From assembly GCF_003589595.1 (NCBI RefSeq), contig NW_020653716.1:1-64000 (forward strand): a DNA stretch of 64,000 nt, given 5' to 3'. Numbering within the stretch: the stretch's first letter is position 1; every line of letters starts with the position of its first letter. The position numbers and the translations under genes are program-made. Origin of the DNA: Hyposmocoma kahamanoa. Its lineage: Eukaryota; Arthropoda; Insecta; Lepidoptera; Cosmopterigidae. Under the pieces are notes generated by a model. It was not told the origin of the DNA, searched no databases, and saw only the letters and a program-made list of their open reading frames with translations. Below, piece after piece: positions 42,153-53,102 of this stretch.

Positions 42153-43201
42153 TATTTATGTCTTCAATTTTGTCAGGACTGAAAACTGTCTAATGCTTGC
42201 GGTTTGCGGCTGTAGTATTGTTCGGCAGAGCACTCTCAAGGCAGATAAAAGAATCTAGTTTTCAAAACCTTTTGAGGAAAGTCATTACACCCTTCTCAAA
42301 TGAAATCTAAACCAGTCTGTTTAACAACACCTTGCTAAAGGTAAAGTTGGCTACAAATTACCAAAACTTGGGCACATAAGTCCTCAGGGAAGGAACTTTG
42401 GCCCTTATTCAATCTGTCAGTATCGCAACACGGTCTCAAGTTCCGCCTTTTGACCGCATTCGGTTTACATGAAATTGTTTCAAGGATCTTCAGGTGAAAT
42501 TGAAATCTCTTTGGAAATAACTCTAGTTCTATTTGTTTAAACATTTTCAGTTGTAGACAATAAAAGGCGATGACGTACTTGTATTATAAGGTGATTTTGT
42601 TTACGTTGTTTTGTAACTTTAGGGTGTATTAATTGTAACTTTATTCTATCTCACCATAATATAATAGCGAAGTTGAACAAAATGAGCGCCAAATTAGAAT
42701 TTGCTATAATTGCGAATTTTCGAATGTAGAATTATATGAATAGAACAACGAATTTAAGAGGGCCGGTCAAATATAAATGAGAATGTTGAGTGGGCGATCC
42801 GGCACGAGATCGGGTCCACTCGGGTCTTGGGTAGCTCAATAAATAGGAACTGGTCACTGGTCCGGCCTCGAAACTGGCAGAGGAGCAGTAACAAAAATGA
42901 GTAAGATGGAAGTGTTTACGTCTATTGCACAACGGCTTCTTGGTTGTTATAATTTTTTTTTAGTTGAGACTCTTGTCCTCCATTACACTTCAGAGAACAA
43001 GATGGCGAGTAAAAAATGAGGGAGCATGAGAGATGCTACACCCTAATGAAAGTCAATACGCGGTTATCTGTTGAAAAAATTCTCGCAACGTTATTCTGGG
43101 ATATAAAAAAGTGTTGTTTGATGAATTTTCTTCAGGAACGTCTACGACTTACATACTTTTCGATCAAACGACGGTAATAATCCATCAGTGACGTCATTTT
43201 T
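42153..43201. other. Unassigned stretch
   Basis: No recognisable gene or family. Short overlapping open frames lack motifs. Confidence 0.45.
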
Positions 43202-43785
43202 AACCGACTTCAAAAAAAGGAGGAGGTTCTCAATTCGACTGTATGTTTTTTTTATGTATGTTCACGCATGAAGGTTCATTTTTATAAATAGCGCCTAAAT
43301 TTTATTAAAAGGAGCAATTATTTTAATGGTTGATTTTGCTATTCTCTAATTCAAGGCGTTTTCTCTCAATATAATTTGAGTAGTGAGAAACGATTTTTAT
43401 TATCTCCTGTGTCAAGTCCTGTATAGTGGCGAACTAGGGGATGAATCCGAGTTCGAAAGAAAAAAAGAAAGAAGAAAGAAAATACATTTATTTGTTTACC
43501 AAAATGACACAATACAAAAGACAAAAGACAAAAAAAAGAGAAAATGGAACAAAACAGAACTAAAACAAAACACGATCAAAACATTCAACGTAAAACAAAT
43601 ATATAATTACGAAACAAAAACACAAACAAGCACAAAATAAAAATGTATATACAAAAATTAGATAAAATTAAAACATGAACTATACACACAAATAATAAAA
43701 AGAAGAAAGTTTGCGCACTTTCCGGTAACTGATTTCAATAAAACTTGGTAATTATATGTAATTCCACGTACTTTTGAGGTCGGTT
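43202..43785 (+). repeat. Family F repeat interrupted by a LINE 3' end
   Basis: Left half AACCGACTTCAAAAAAAGGA to TGGCGAACTAGGGGATG and right half GATTTCAATAAAACTTGG to TGAGGTCGGTT together match the uninterrupted copy at 62297-62697. The gap between them is the inserted 43443-43730 segment. About 100 bp of the 5' core is also deleted after 43262. Confidence 0.88.
43443..43730 (-). mobile_element. 5'-truncated LINE 3' end inserted in family F
   Basis: On the minus strand the ~290-bp block ends AATAAATGTATTTTC followed by a (TTTC)-rich tail (43482-43455). This is the same 3' architecture as LINE-2. Only 3' UTR is present, so it is a heavily truncated insertion. The open frame at 43383-43640 on the plus strand is only a lysine-rich by-product of A-rich sequence. 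Confidence 0.75.
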
Positions 43786-43837
43786 GTTTTGGTAGTCTAT
43801 ACTGCGATTATATTACATAAAAACTTCCGGCTTCATC

Positions 43838-44115
43838 TAACGCACCAAAAGCTCGTCGAAATGTGCTGGAAATCCTCGAACACTCACCGTGTAGTCTAGA
43901 TCTATCGCCATGTGACTTTCACATGTTTGGACGAATTTTTGTTTAGAGAACAGCGTTTCCGACGATACGGGGGTTGAGAGTTTTGTACGCAATTGGCTCA
44001 AGGAACGCCACCTCATAGTGACGGAATAAATAAGAATCCCTTAATAACATTTTGCCTTTGTCTGGTTTATATTTGAACGAACGCCGTAAACGAACTGAGA
44101 ATTTAACTTTGAATT
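43838..44115 (+). pseudogene. mariner-type transposase C-terminal remnant
   Basis: In the plus frame, NAPKARRNVLEILEHSPCSL then DLSPCDFHMFG corresponds to the block with the third catalytic Asp (S-P-D-L-S-P-C-D-F-H-x-F-G in intact proteins). The second catalytic Asp, expected just before NAP, is Ser here. A stop and one frameshift follow before VESFVRNWLKERH, the C-terminal helix region. Inactive. It belongs to a different mariner lineage from the copies at 2055 and 15529. Confidence 0.75.
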
Positions 44116-44522
44116 GCTTTTTGAGAAATGAGTGACGTCACATACGTCGTTGTAGCTATACGCAGTTTAAGATATCCGTCAATTTTTTGCCCAAAAAAAA
44201 AGTTTTTGCAGTGGTTAACCTTAAATTCTGTACAAAGTATAGAGTAGTGTAACGCGGACGTTTTTATACGTGATGTGTGTGAAAATACCAGTGAATTAGT
44301 GACATAAAACCAAATTCACATTGAAATAATACTGTATTAATATTTAACTAAGGTATCATGCTAAAACTCAACAAACATTTCTCAATTTGTACCGACTTTA
44401 CAAAATATCAAAAATCAGCACAGAGACTTCTATCGAAAAGTAAGTGAACTTAGTAGTCAGGTCATTTTCATTTTTTAATTGACCACTTTAATTTTTTAAT
44501 TGAACCACTTTACTGTATCGAT
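44116..44522. other. Possible LINE 5' leader
   Basis: Non-coding sequence directly upstream of the ORF1 start at 44523. It may be the 5' UTR of that element, but no homologous copy is available in the window to test this. Confidence 0.3.
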
Positions 44523-46136
44523 ATGGTTCTTAAGCGCGGTGCGTGTCAGAAATTCATATCAACAACAGAGGGCGCTAATGCCCTTTGCATTACGTGTGCT
44601 AAAGGCTCCCAAAGATTGTGTAGGGGTCGGTAAGAAGTCCCTCGTACCATCGCCGTGGGTGTGTCCAAGTTGCAAAATAAAGCTACCGCGAAGCAACCAT
44701 GACAGCACTCCTGTAAAGGGGCCATCTGTCGTATTGACACCTGCACATCCAGCAGTAACCCCAAGCAAATAGCATCTACGTTCCCCCCTCAAATGCAGAG
44801 CTCCGAATCGGAGCTTGAAAAAGACGAGAAGCCCTAATGAGAAGCCCGTCACGACGATCTGAAGGATTGAAGGATGTTCTTACGGAGAAGAGTTTCGCCT
44901 AAGAGCTACATGCTTTTCGGCTGGAGATGATTCGTACCAGGGAGGAGATGAAGGGTTTGCGGCAGGACCTAATAGATCTCAGGTCAAGAGTGAGGGCGAG
45001 CGAAAGTCGTTTGGATAAGGTGGAGGAGACGGTGAAGGATATTCAGGTAGCACAAAATTCATCAACTGGCATAAAACCAGAAGTCATGCAGACAATCAGG
45101 GCATTGGAGGAGAACGTCCTAAGGTTGCATCGCGATTTGAATGAGCGCGACCAAGACCTGCTATCCAACGAGGTTGAACTCAGGCGCATCGCGACACACG
45201 AGATGCCCTGCTGCGCGCCGCGCGCGTTTGACGGCACCTTACCATCGAGGACCTGGAGTTGCAGTGTCAGCCTCGGCCCATTTACGTCAACGAGCGTCTC
45301 ACCCGAGCCAATCGCCAACTATTTTACACCGCGAAGCAAACTGCTGGGAAGCTGCAGTGGAAGTACGTGTAGACCAAAGATGGTTGGATCTACGTGAGGC
45401 ATGAGGCCGGGACCGCTGGTCACCGCATCCGCAGTGAAGCGGATTTAGAAAAGATTTTTGTCCCGACAACGTTCGTTCCCCGAAAACAGGATCCTACCTG
45501 TAGTGTTACCCCTTTCCCTATCACTGTTGTTATGTACAATACATTACGTGTACATAATACACTGTCATGGGTGTAGTGCTACATTGGCCGCAAAATATCT
45601 AACATATTATGTGTATGTTTACATATTTACATTATATTTTATATGTCGCTTCGAAATTCTAGCGGCGGCAATCGGCTAAGGATAAAACCAATCTCCGTGT
45701 GCCTGTCTCTGAAGTTGCAAAACCACAGAGGCAGACGGTCTAGTGTGACGAGGATGGCTTCACAAAGGTGGTGAAGAGGAAGAGGAAGCCCACCTGCCGT
45801 AACCAGTGTGGCACAGCAGCGACAGGACCGAACTTCCTGCTGCGTCCGGCCGTACCGACGACGTTGATGTACCTGTCGCGGCTGCATTACTCCACGAAGT
45901 CTGAGGAGATAGTGGAGTATATCAGGCATAAAGCCAAATACACCCTGAGGGTCGAGCGGTTGGAGTCTCGCCGCAACGTGAACTTTAATTCGTTTGTGGT
46001 GAGAATACCGACCGAACATCTTTCGACCTTCATGAAAGAGGAATTTTGGCCGAAGGGTGTCATATATCGGCGATTTCGCGGCCGGTTACCTGACACCAGA
46101 TTGCGCCACACGTCGCCGATAAGTGAAATCGTGTAG
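44523..46136 (+). pseudogene. LINE ORF1 protein, broken (PHD-like finger, coiled coil, FP-like domain)
   Basis: RNA-binding ORF1 protein of a CR1/Jockey-type LINE. From the ATG at 44523: a Cys-rich zinc-finger-like region (MVLKRGACQKFISTTEG, then ALCITC and, in a shifted frame, WVCPSCKIKLPRSN). Then a heptad-rich coiled coil at 44927-45210 (LRQDLIDLRSRVRASESRLD, LEENVLRLHRDLNERDQDLL). Then a domain like the C-terminus of baculovirus FP proteins (RPIYVNERLTRANRQLFYTA, about 45270-45330), interrupted by TAG at 45370, where relatives usually have Trp, and continuing GWIYVRHEAGTAGHRIRSEA. A last block (45768-46136) has LSRLHYSTKSEEIVEYIRHK and FMKEEFWPKGVIYRRFRGRL. Several frameshifts. A paralog of the last block lies at 59070-59290. 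Confidence 0.82.
45768..46136 (+). pseudogene. C-terminal block of LINE ORF1, open frame of 122 codons
   Basis: The longest uninterrupted piece of the ORF1 remnant. Basic start (MVKRKRKPTCRNQCGTAATG), then TTLMYLSRLHYSTKSEEIVE and NSFVVRIPTEHLSTFMKEEF, ending RGRLPDTR. This type of domain folds like a small RNA-binding module in other LINE ORF1 proteins, an analogy and not something visible here. The stop at 46134 is probably the natural end, since the 3' flank (TTATTATATTGTATGTATGT) is also conserved in the paralog at 59300-59325. Confidence 0.8.
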
Positions 46137-46279
46137 ATTAGTTTTTTATTATTATATTGTATGTATGTTAGTTTTAGCGATAGTTTTCAATGCATGTTCA
46201 TGCGCCTTTTTTATAAATTGTTTTCACTAAAGCACTTTTCACAAAATTTTTAACAAATGAGGAAATATGCTGTTTTCAA
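46137..46279. other. ORF1 element 3' flank
   Basis: ATTAGTTTTTTATTATTATA to TTAGTTTTAGCG parallels 59290-59335 after the second ORF1 copy, so both copies share a short 3' segment and then diverge. Neither is followed by its own ORF2. Confidence 0.5.
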
Positions 46280-47300
46280 TTGACAAATTAATTAAGTTTG
46301 TGAGAGGAGCCGTTAGCTGCTTCTCACATTTGTTGGTATTTCATGGTAACCTGTGGCGTTTGTAGATTTCAACGTTCTAATGATAGCGCTAATTTCATTC
46401 GGTGTAAAGGGCTCTATAAATATACTATTCATTAAGGAAAATTTGTTAGTATTTCTGCATGACTTATTTTGTGTATTAGTCAGATTGATTTTATAATCAT
46501 TAAATTTATTGGCTATGTCAATTGTGTCACTTGTAATTTTGTCATTTATTATAATAAAAACAAACTATATTCGTTTTTTATTATATTCCACAATACTTTA
46601 CCCACACTTTTCGCACGTAAAATTTGCTTATCATTATGTTGTCTCAGAGCCATATTTAAACAGTGTCGCAAAATTTTTGAATATACTTAATCTATATTTT
46701 TTCTTCTTTTCATTACTTTTTGCCTTGTAATATTGATAGCGCAATATCCTTTTAGTTTTAATAATTCTATAAAATTTAATTTTTTTTCATTGGAAAACAT
46801 AGTTTAAAAAGGACAATAAAAACTTGATGGAATTCTTGCATTGCTCTATTTACATCGGTTTCAGAAAAAACAGACGAAAAATTTAATTGACTCAGATGAT
46901 TACGAAATTTATTCATCTTTTCCAAACAATAATCCCGGACATTTACATAATACTCTAAGGGTTGTTCAATAATTTCTGAGACTGGCACATGTAGCATTTG
47001 AGCTGTGTCAAGATCCGATTGTTGAATCTTATGAAGTTCTGCCGTAGCCCCGTCGATGTTGCTTATTACGTGGTCAATTTTTGAGGTCTTGTAGGTTAAG
47101 TCACATGTAAAATTAAATTAAAGTTTTTACGACATCCATTAAATACTTCCGAGTTCTTTGTTAAAATTAAGGAGTTAATATTAAAATCACCTGACAGTAT
47201 TACACGGATTTTTAAGTTTCTCATATATTTATGTAGCACTCCCTCCAAAAGTGACAAAAACATTGGAGTCTGGAGTTCTGTAAAGACAAATTATAAGAAA
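46280..47300 (-). pseudogene. LINE-4 of this window: endonuclease end and pre-RT region
   Basis: On the minus strand from about 47290: VLHKYMRNLKIRVILSGDFN (endonuclease G-D-F-N), then KIDHVISNIDGATAEL (region of the S-D-H motif), then 46997-46776 (VSEIIEQPLEYYVNVRDYCL to KLCFPMKKN, pre-RT linker), then about 46450-46310 (IFIEPFTPNEISAIIRTLKS then TGYHEIP, the first RT motif). It stops before the RT palm. Because LINEs normally lose the 5' end and not the 3' end, a later deletion must have removed the rest. It is tail-to-tail with the ORF1 remnant on the other strand, so the two are unrelated insertions. Confidence 0.8.
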
Positions 47301-47334
47301 ATTATATGAAGAGATAAGGAGCACAACATTAAAA

Positions 47335-47402
47335 AACCATGTGTATTCATGGCATCCGCGATACAGGGTTTCCCTAGTGCGGGGCTATGAGTGTATGCGT
47401 TA
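47335..47402 (+). repeat. SINE1 3' tail fragment
   Basis: GTGTATTCATGGCATCCGCG, CAGGGTTTCCCTAGTGCGGG and GAGTGTATGCGTTA match the SINE1 3' end. No head. Confidence 0.82.
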
Positions 47403-47530
47403 AAAAAATGCATTTAAGTCAAATATGCTTACGAGTGCGTTCAAATTAGACGCTTGTAGAAGTAGCAGCGCCACAGTCGTGACTCAGTGACGCTTCGGAA
47501 GCAGACACAGATAGTGTGTTTCTTCTATAT

Positions 47531-47650
47531 GATACCAAGTGACGGGACGAACAAGTCGTGCGCCAGATGGCAAACGACACGCCTGTCCATAACAGTTGCA
47601 GTGCCACTCAGAGCTTTAAAACATAAAGATCTGAGGGGCACTAACACTCT
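47531..47650 (+). repeat. Family A repeat, left half only
   Basis: GATACCAAGTGACGGGACGA, GACACGCCTGTCCATAACAG and CACTCAGAGCTTTAAAACAT are close to consensus, so this is one of the least diverged copies, but it stops after GATCTGAGGGGCACT. Confidence 0.9.
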
Positions 47651-49626
47651 TTGATTAATTAAAAGTAATTACACCAACTGGGGCACGTGTTTATTTTTAT
47701 ACTTAACCACAATGAATGCAGATCAAATTGTAGATTTTGATCATGATAACAGTTCTGCCAGTTGTACCAATCGACCAGGAAAAAAGAACTTGGGAAGACA
47801 TGTCGTCATTTTATAATTTTTTATCATCGTATTGCCGAATCGTGTCATTTTGGTTAGTTTGACAAAACAAATGGATCTAATACGTCATGATATTCTTTTA
47901 ATTTTTTCTTTCTCTTTTTCACCTAATGAATAATAGTTATGCCATTAGTGTAACTGAGTCCTAACGATTTAGTCTAACTTCAGAAAGTACGCGTGATGCG
48001 CTACATTCGGAATACAGCGGCGCCCCAAATCGAATTTGAAAATTTTATTTAGCAGTAATTTAAATCGTACATAACTCAAACACCCTAAGACCAAAGCGAC
48101 ACAGTCCGCATATTCAAATATCCATAAAACTCAATTGAAATTCTACGAACTCTATTTAAAACTAAATCTATTTTAATCGAAACATAATCGCTTGATTTGG
48201 GTTATCCCCATTTCAACTTGACGTCCAATATCGGGGATTCTATCTACATACGCTTCAGATCCAGACAGATACGACACGTCGATGATAAGCCAATATCATT
48301 GCAAATATTTGATCCAACAAATGCAATAGGGTAGTACTGCAACGTGTGATACGGTTCGGATATACAATCGACTGCTTTGATATCCTTGACTCATTTGATC
48401 GGTATTAGATGAAGACATTGCCTCACAGAATTTACTCGTTACAGGATTAAAAATAAATATAATCTTTCTGGAAATTTGCAAAAAAATCGCGCTGAACAAA
48501 ATTTTTTACTGCTAGATAAAAACCGAATGAGAAGTCGAAGATTTGTCCATTACGAAACGATATTGTTTGATACTTACAATTACTATCGTGCTTTTTACTG
48601 AACATCGTTCTGAACTGTTATGGGTATTCAGCATCAAAATGGTCATAATGACCACTCTAATCAAAGTTATGTACATATCTGGTCAATTTATTTACGTTGA
48701 AAATATTTGCATATCAAAAATCATTCCTAAGCAAACAACTGTAAGTTGCATTTTAAATAGTAAATCAAAATAATGTTGAATATTGTCTAATGTAGGTACA
48801 GGTAATTTGAGGATACGGAATGTATAGACAATAATATACAATAATGACCTCTGTGTTGCTTGTTTTGTTTAGTTAACCTTTTCGTTCAATTTATTTTGCA
48901 TAAAAGGTCATTGACCCGACCAAAGACGATTCAGTGATGGCATTACAATAAATGAATTAATGTAATGATGCAATTTTTTTAATAGAATTAATTGGACAAC
49001 AGATTTTTGTGATTTCGTTTTTGGAGAAAGATTTTTCAAATGCGATTTTAAGATACTGTTGGAAGGAATGTTGTTGGAAAAAGTGATGAGATATTAAGTT
49101 GAAACCTTCATAATATGAGTAATTGCTTAAGAATTTTAAGTTATTTGCAAAATGGATTGAAACGGACTATACCTGTTAAATTTGTGCATTATAATTTTGC
49201 GGTGTTGAATTAAAAGATATATCGAAGTACATACATAAGGACGATTTTTTAATAATATTTAATAGAATACAATAAATACTATTCAACGCAATGTAATATA
49301 AAATTATAAAATTATACCAAACTAAAGCAACACGTAAAACATAATAATATTGTTAATACGGAATTAACTTCGTATATGTATTTACTATTTATAAAAAATA
49401 GGCAAAATAGGCGCTTTGTCGTCGAGTTGCGGATACCAGCCCGTTGCACCAAGTACCAAGTAGTACTATTTATAATTTTTTTTTCTTCTAATAAACCATA
49501 TTAGGGGAGGAAATGTCATGATTTATGCAATTTAAATTTTTATTAGTTATGAACGTACTCTTCACATATCTGGGTACTAGATAATCACAGAAAAAATGTG
49601 AAATTAAAATACAATATTTGGTTAAT
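47651..49626. other. AT-rich stretch, no gene recognised
   Basis: Nearly 2 kb without a recognisable repeat or coding motif. Short frames at 48296-48499 and 48543-48773 have no conserved features. Confidence 0.5.
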
Positions 49627-49662
49627 TCTCTGGCTCTCTGGCTCTCTGGCTCTCTGGCTCTC
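49627..49662. repeat. 8-bp tandem repeat (TCTCTGGC)n
   Basis: About 4.4 perfect copies of TCTCTGGC. It is a minisatellite-like tract with no coding context. Confidence 0.95.
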
Positions 49663-50460
49663 ATTAGAACCGGTCAGAATCCCGTATGTGAAATGGGAGC
49701 CATTATATCTAATCAATCTGAAAAAAAATTAAAGTAATAAAATGTATAAGTTAAAAAGTAATAAGAATAAACAAGAAAGCGCTAAAGGAATATCCAGTGA
49801 ATATTGCAATGGGATAAGGAGAGCCAAATAGCTGTCATTACCCGCGTAACATCGAATTGAAAAAAGGAATAAAACAGTAAAAACGTTTCTATTTTTATTG
49901 TGATTTCAATTATAACTTCTAAAATTTGATAGATATGGTCACACAGCTAGTATAAATACAATGTAGTACCTTGGCGAACGTTAACGAAGACATAGGAGTA
50001 CAAATACGAACATTGGGAACGTTCAGTTTAACACCGCTCTCATTACCCGCGGACACCCAATACTCCACGTTCCCCCAACCCTTCTTGGAGCAAACTTATT
50101 TTCATTATTTTCATTATTAACCAACCCATGAAAGCCGACGCGTTTTCTTTCATGTGTCTGCGCATCTTTGCTAATTCCTTAAGGGAGGGTTGGCTTTGTA
50201 CTAAATTAGCCCACCCTGTGTTTGCTAACCATAAAAGACAAACAACTAAAGGGTTCGTGCTGACATGAGAAACTTCGTATACGGTCTATTGTAATAGACA
50301 TTATTAAATGTGTATTGTAAAGTAGATAACCAACAGTCCATTTCTTTCTACTTAAGTTTTGATTATAGTGACTTTCCCTACCAACCTCTTGGTTATGCGG
50401 TAAGGGCACTATAACCTGTTCAAGCACAGGGACTTTACAATTTCAGGTCAACCTGTGTAA
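49663..50460. other. Unassigned stretch upstream of transposase remnant
   Basis: No recognised gene. Part of it could be 5' sequence of the transposon whose transposase C-terminus lies at 50465-50680, but the ends are not defined. Confidence 0.4.
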
Positions 50461-50464
50461 ATGG

Positions 50465-50680
50465 TTGTCACAGTCAGCCGGTTCTCAAAAGGCTAGTGCT
50501 TTATGGGTAAAGTTTAAATCCTATGCGAGTGTAAACGGGTTGAAGGCTGAGGGTCAGAATACGATTTCTAAAACAATTCATCACAACACGTTACTAAAAG
50601 TTACTCAAAATGAATTCGTTAAAAGATTAAATTTGTGTATCCAAGAAAATGGAGCTCATTTCGAGCAACTAATTAGTTAG
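50465..50680 (+). pseudogene. Transposase C-terminal fragment (mariner-like, HFE-type end)
   Basis: The last ~30 residues (TQNEFVKRLNLCIQENGAHF then EQLIS, stop) match the C-terminus typical of the insect transposases that start with a DUF4817-like helix-turn-helix (R-x-x-x-C-I-E-x-x-G-x-H-F-E-H-L). The end of the remnant at 35467-35510 has the same pattern. The preceding ~40 residues are not recognisable, and no catalytic motif is present. An A/T-rich 3' flank follows. Confidence 0.65.
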
Positions 50681-51189
50681 ATTACCATTTTTTTTCGTTT
50701 TATTAAAATACGTTAAGATTTCATGTTTTTTTTTTCTCATTTAATTAACCAATTTTGTGAGAGAGATTTTATTCTTATAATTAACCCTATCGATCGATGC
50801 AATAAAAGTGCAGGGTGCATTTTTTTCAGATTAAAGCGGGTTCGATTCCCTCGTGTTGCTAGAAATTTTCAAAAATCTATGAATGCAGTTTTATTTCTTT
50901 AAAAAAATAAAGGAATAAAATGACCGGCACGACACACCTAATTTTGCCATACTCGTTCACGCCACGGGTGGTAAACGCTACGTTTTTAGCCATATGACAT
51001 GATCGGCATAGCCCTGAGAAACTATTCTAACTATTATATCTATTGCCATTTGGTTTTCAGGATTTTTGATGGCATACCTACTATTCGAGACTAAGAGGAA
51101 AAAAAATATATTTCGAATAAATAATTGACTTTAGTTTCACATTCAATTTAAAAGTTACAAACTAAGCAAAAAAATGCTTAATGTAAAAT
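50681..51189. other. Unassigned, with an isolated B-box-like motif
   Basis: GCGGGTTCGATTCCCTCG near 50837 resembles a tRNA B box, but no A box or stem structure accompanies it. Nothing else is supported. Confidence 0.4.
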
Positions 51190-51650
51190 GTCATTCCCAA
51201 ATGCGGGTTGGGAACTTCACACGTTTTTCGAGGGTTGTGGTCCTTCTTCAACGTGCAGCTTTCATCACGATGTTTTCCTTCACCGAAAACCTCTTGATGA
51301 ATTTCAAATTAAATATCGCACATGCAAACTGCTTCCGTGGCCGAACGTTTACCACGCCGGACTGCCACGCCGAGGTCCCAGGTTCGATTCCCGGGCCGGG
51401 AGAAATATTTGTATGGCCTAAATTTATTTCTCTCATGAGTTTGGGTGTAATTTGTGGTTGTCTATGTATGTGTCCATTGAACCCGCGACACAGGATTTCC
51501 CTAGTTAGGCTATGTTGAGTGTGTGCGTTATGTTGAGTGTGTACATAAATTCTGAGAAACTCAGAGGTGTCGAGCTCGGATTCGAACCCACGACCTTCAG
51601 CTTGAGAGGCAGTATGGTTTGACCATTATGCTTCCACGGCGCGGTTTAAA
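51190..51650 (-). repeat. SINE3 copy split by a SINE1 insertion
   Basis: In reverse, the tRNA-like head is at 51645-51570 (GGAAGCATAATGGTCAAACC as A-box region; GTGGGTTCGAATCCGAGC as B box), then the body block TCTGAGTTTCTCAGAATTTA. After the inserted SINE1 (51331-51533), the body continues at 51330-51190 (ATCACGATGTTTTCCTTCAC, TTGGGAACTTCACACG on the plus strand). The copy at 60722-61012 has no insertion. Confidence 0.85.
51331..51533 (+). repeat. SINE1 nested in SINE3
   Basis: Complete head (CTTCCGTGGCCGAACGTTTA; B box GGTTCGATTCCCGGGCCGGG perfect) and tail (GGGTGTAATTTGTGGTTGTC, TATGTTGAGTGTGTGCGTTA). ACAT occurs at both junctions (GCACAT before, TACATA after), a possible short target duplication. 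Confidence 0.9.
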
Positions 51651-52741
51651 CGTAAAGAATATTGCGTTTAGGCGGCGCCGCCGCACGCTGAGTTGACATG
51701 CCCGGCACTAAAAATAATCCCAAAATAGAACCAACTAATAAAATATCGCGAAAAATCTTATATACATACACAAATGAGACGTAAAACAGCCATATATAAG
51801 CCAATGTAATTTTTTTTAAATTTTTGAATATTCTAGTCGGCGACGAACGCGATAATCAATGACGATTTCAATTCGTATATCGATGAAATAAAGATGACTA
51901 TTTTACTTTGTCCTAATTGTCTACATGACATGGTTTTAATAATATAAAATATTGAGTACGAAGTATGAAACCAAACAACTTTTACTATGAGGACCATACT
52001 GAAATCGAGGAAAAAAATCGGTTCTTTTATACATTTGGAGTGAATAGACCTAATAGGAATAATGGACATTCACTGTGGAAAATTTAAAGAATGTCAGCTA
52101 CTTGTAATAAATTAGGCCCTTATAAAGGTTAAGCGAAAAATTATCAGGATCACGTTACCTTTTGTAATTTATCTTGTGGATTTATTTAACGCCATTTCCT
52201 TTCGGAATTGACATTGTCATTATTATGCCTAAAACCATAACTGAAACACACATTTTAAGTTTTTTAAGAAATGAATCTGCTACGACCTAATCTTTCATTT
52301 GTATAATGCGCACATTGCTGTCAGTGAAAGTGTAGAGTTAGTCATAATAAAGTTATATTTCGAAGCACATGCAGGCAGTTTACCCTGTAGCTTGGAACGC
52401 AAAGTTCGACTTAGGTAAGGTCTTAGACAAACGAATGGATGTATGAGACCACCATTAAACCACAGGCATGCAACTATGCCTGTTGTCTAGTAAAGTTCCA
52501 GTTTAAAAAGCTCCTGTCGCTCTCGAAAATAAGACTATATACGTTGAAGCTTTCCATCCCAAAACGGTTTTGTTTGCAAACGGTGATTGTAGCTGGCCCC
52601 ATCCCCAAATTTTGTTCACCCTTTTTTGGGAAAACCTTTTGATTATTATAAGTGACATTCGTTGAGAAGGACAAGCTAGCAGCGGGTGCTCGCTGTTGCC
52701 TGCACGCAAAAATAGCCCTTAAGGTGTTTTTGAATATTCTA
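51651..52741. other. Unassigned stretch
   Basis: Overlapping open frames at 52439-52709 on both strands reflect composition. No motif is recognised. Confidence 0.45.
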
Positions 52742-52885
52742 GGTCAGACAGAAGGCCACATCTGCAAAATTATAATTTTTTAGGAGAGAGGTTTAAAAAC
52801 TGTACGAATGAAATTAATCGATAACTTTTGATGAGTTAATAGAAGAGTTTTACAATTTCACATATAATACATAATAATACATATT
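52742..52885 (+). repeat. Repeat H, copy 2
   Basis: CCACATCTGCAAAATTATAA, AGGAGAGAGGTTTAAAAACT and GTACGAATGAAATTAATCGA align in order with 4738-4875. Confidence 0.5.
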
Positions 52886-53010
52886 TGTGTTCATGTGTTT
52901 ATACTCCTACACATTGTGAGTAGAGTTAAAATAAAAAAGATGCAATGTAAAAAGTAAATGAAAAGGTCAATTGCATAATTCATGAAGTATTTGTGAAAAC
53001 ACAGGTTATT

Positions 53011-53102
53011 TAAATTTTTATTGAATTGATATTCAATTATTTTTATGTGAAATTACTCCACTAGTTTGTTAGAATTATTAATACAAAGATAGAACACTCA
53101 GA
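53011..53102 (-). repeat. SINE2 tail fragment, reverse
   Basis: TTATTGAATTGATATTCAAT, GTGAAATTACTCCACTAGTT and AATTATTAATACAAAGAT are nearly identical to 30543-30640. The head is missing. Confidence 0.85.

Noticed and set aside
43383..43640. Lysine-rich 85-codon open frame
   Set aside because: It runs through the A-rich 3' end of an inserted LINE fragment and is not coding.
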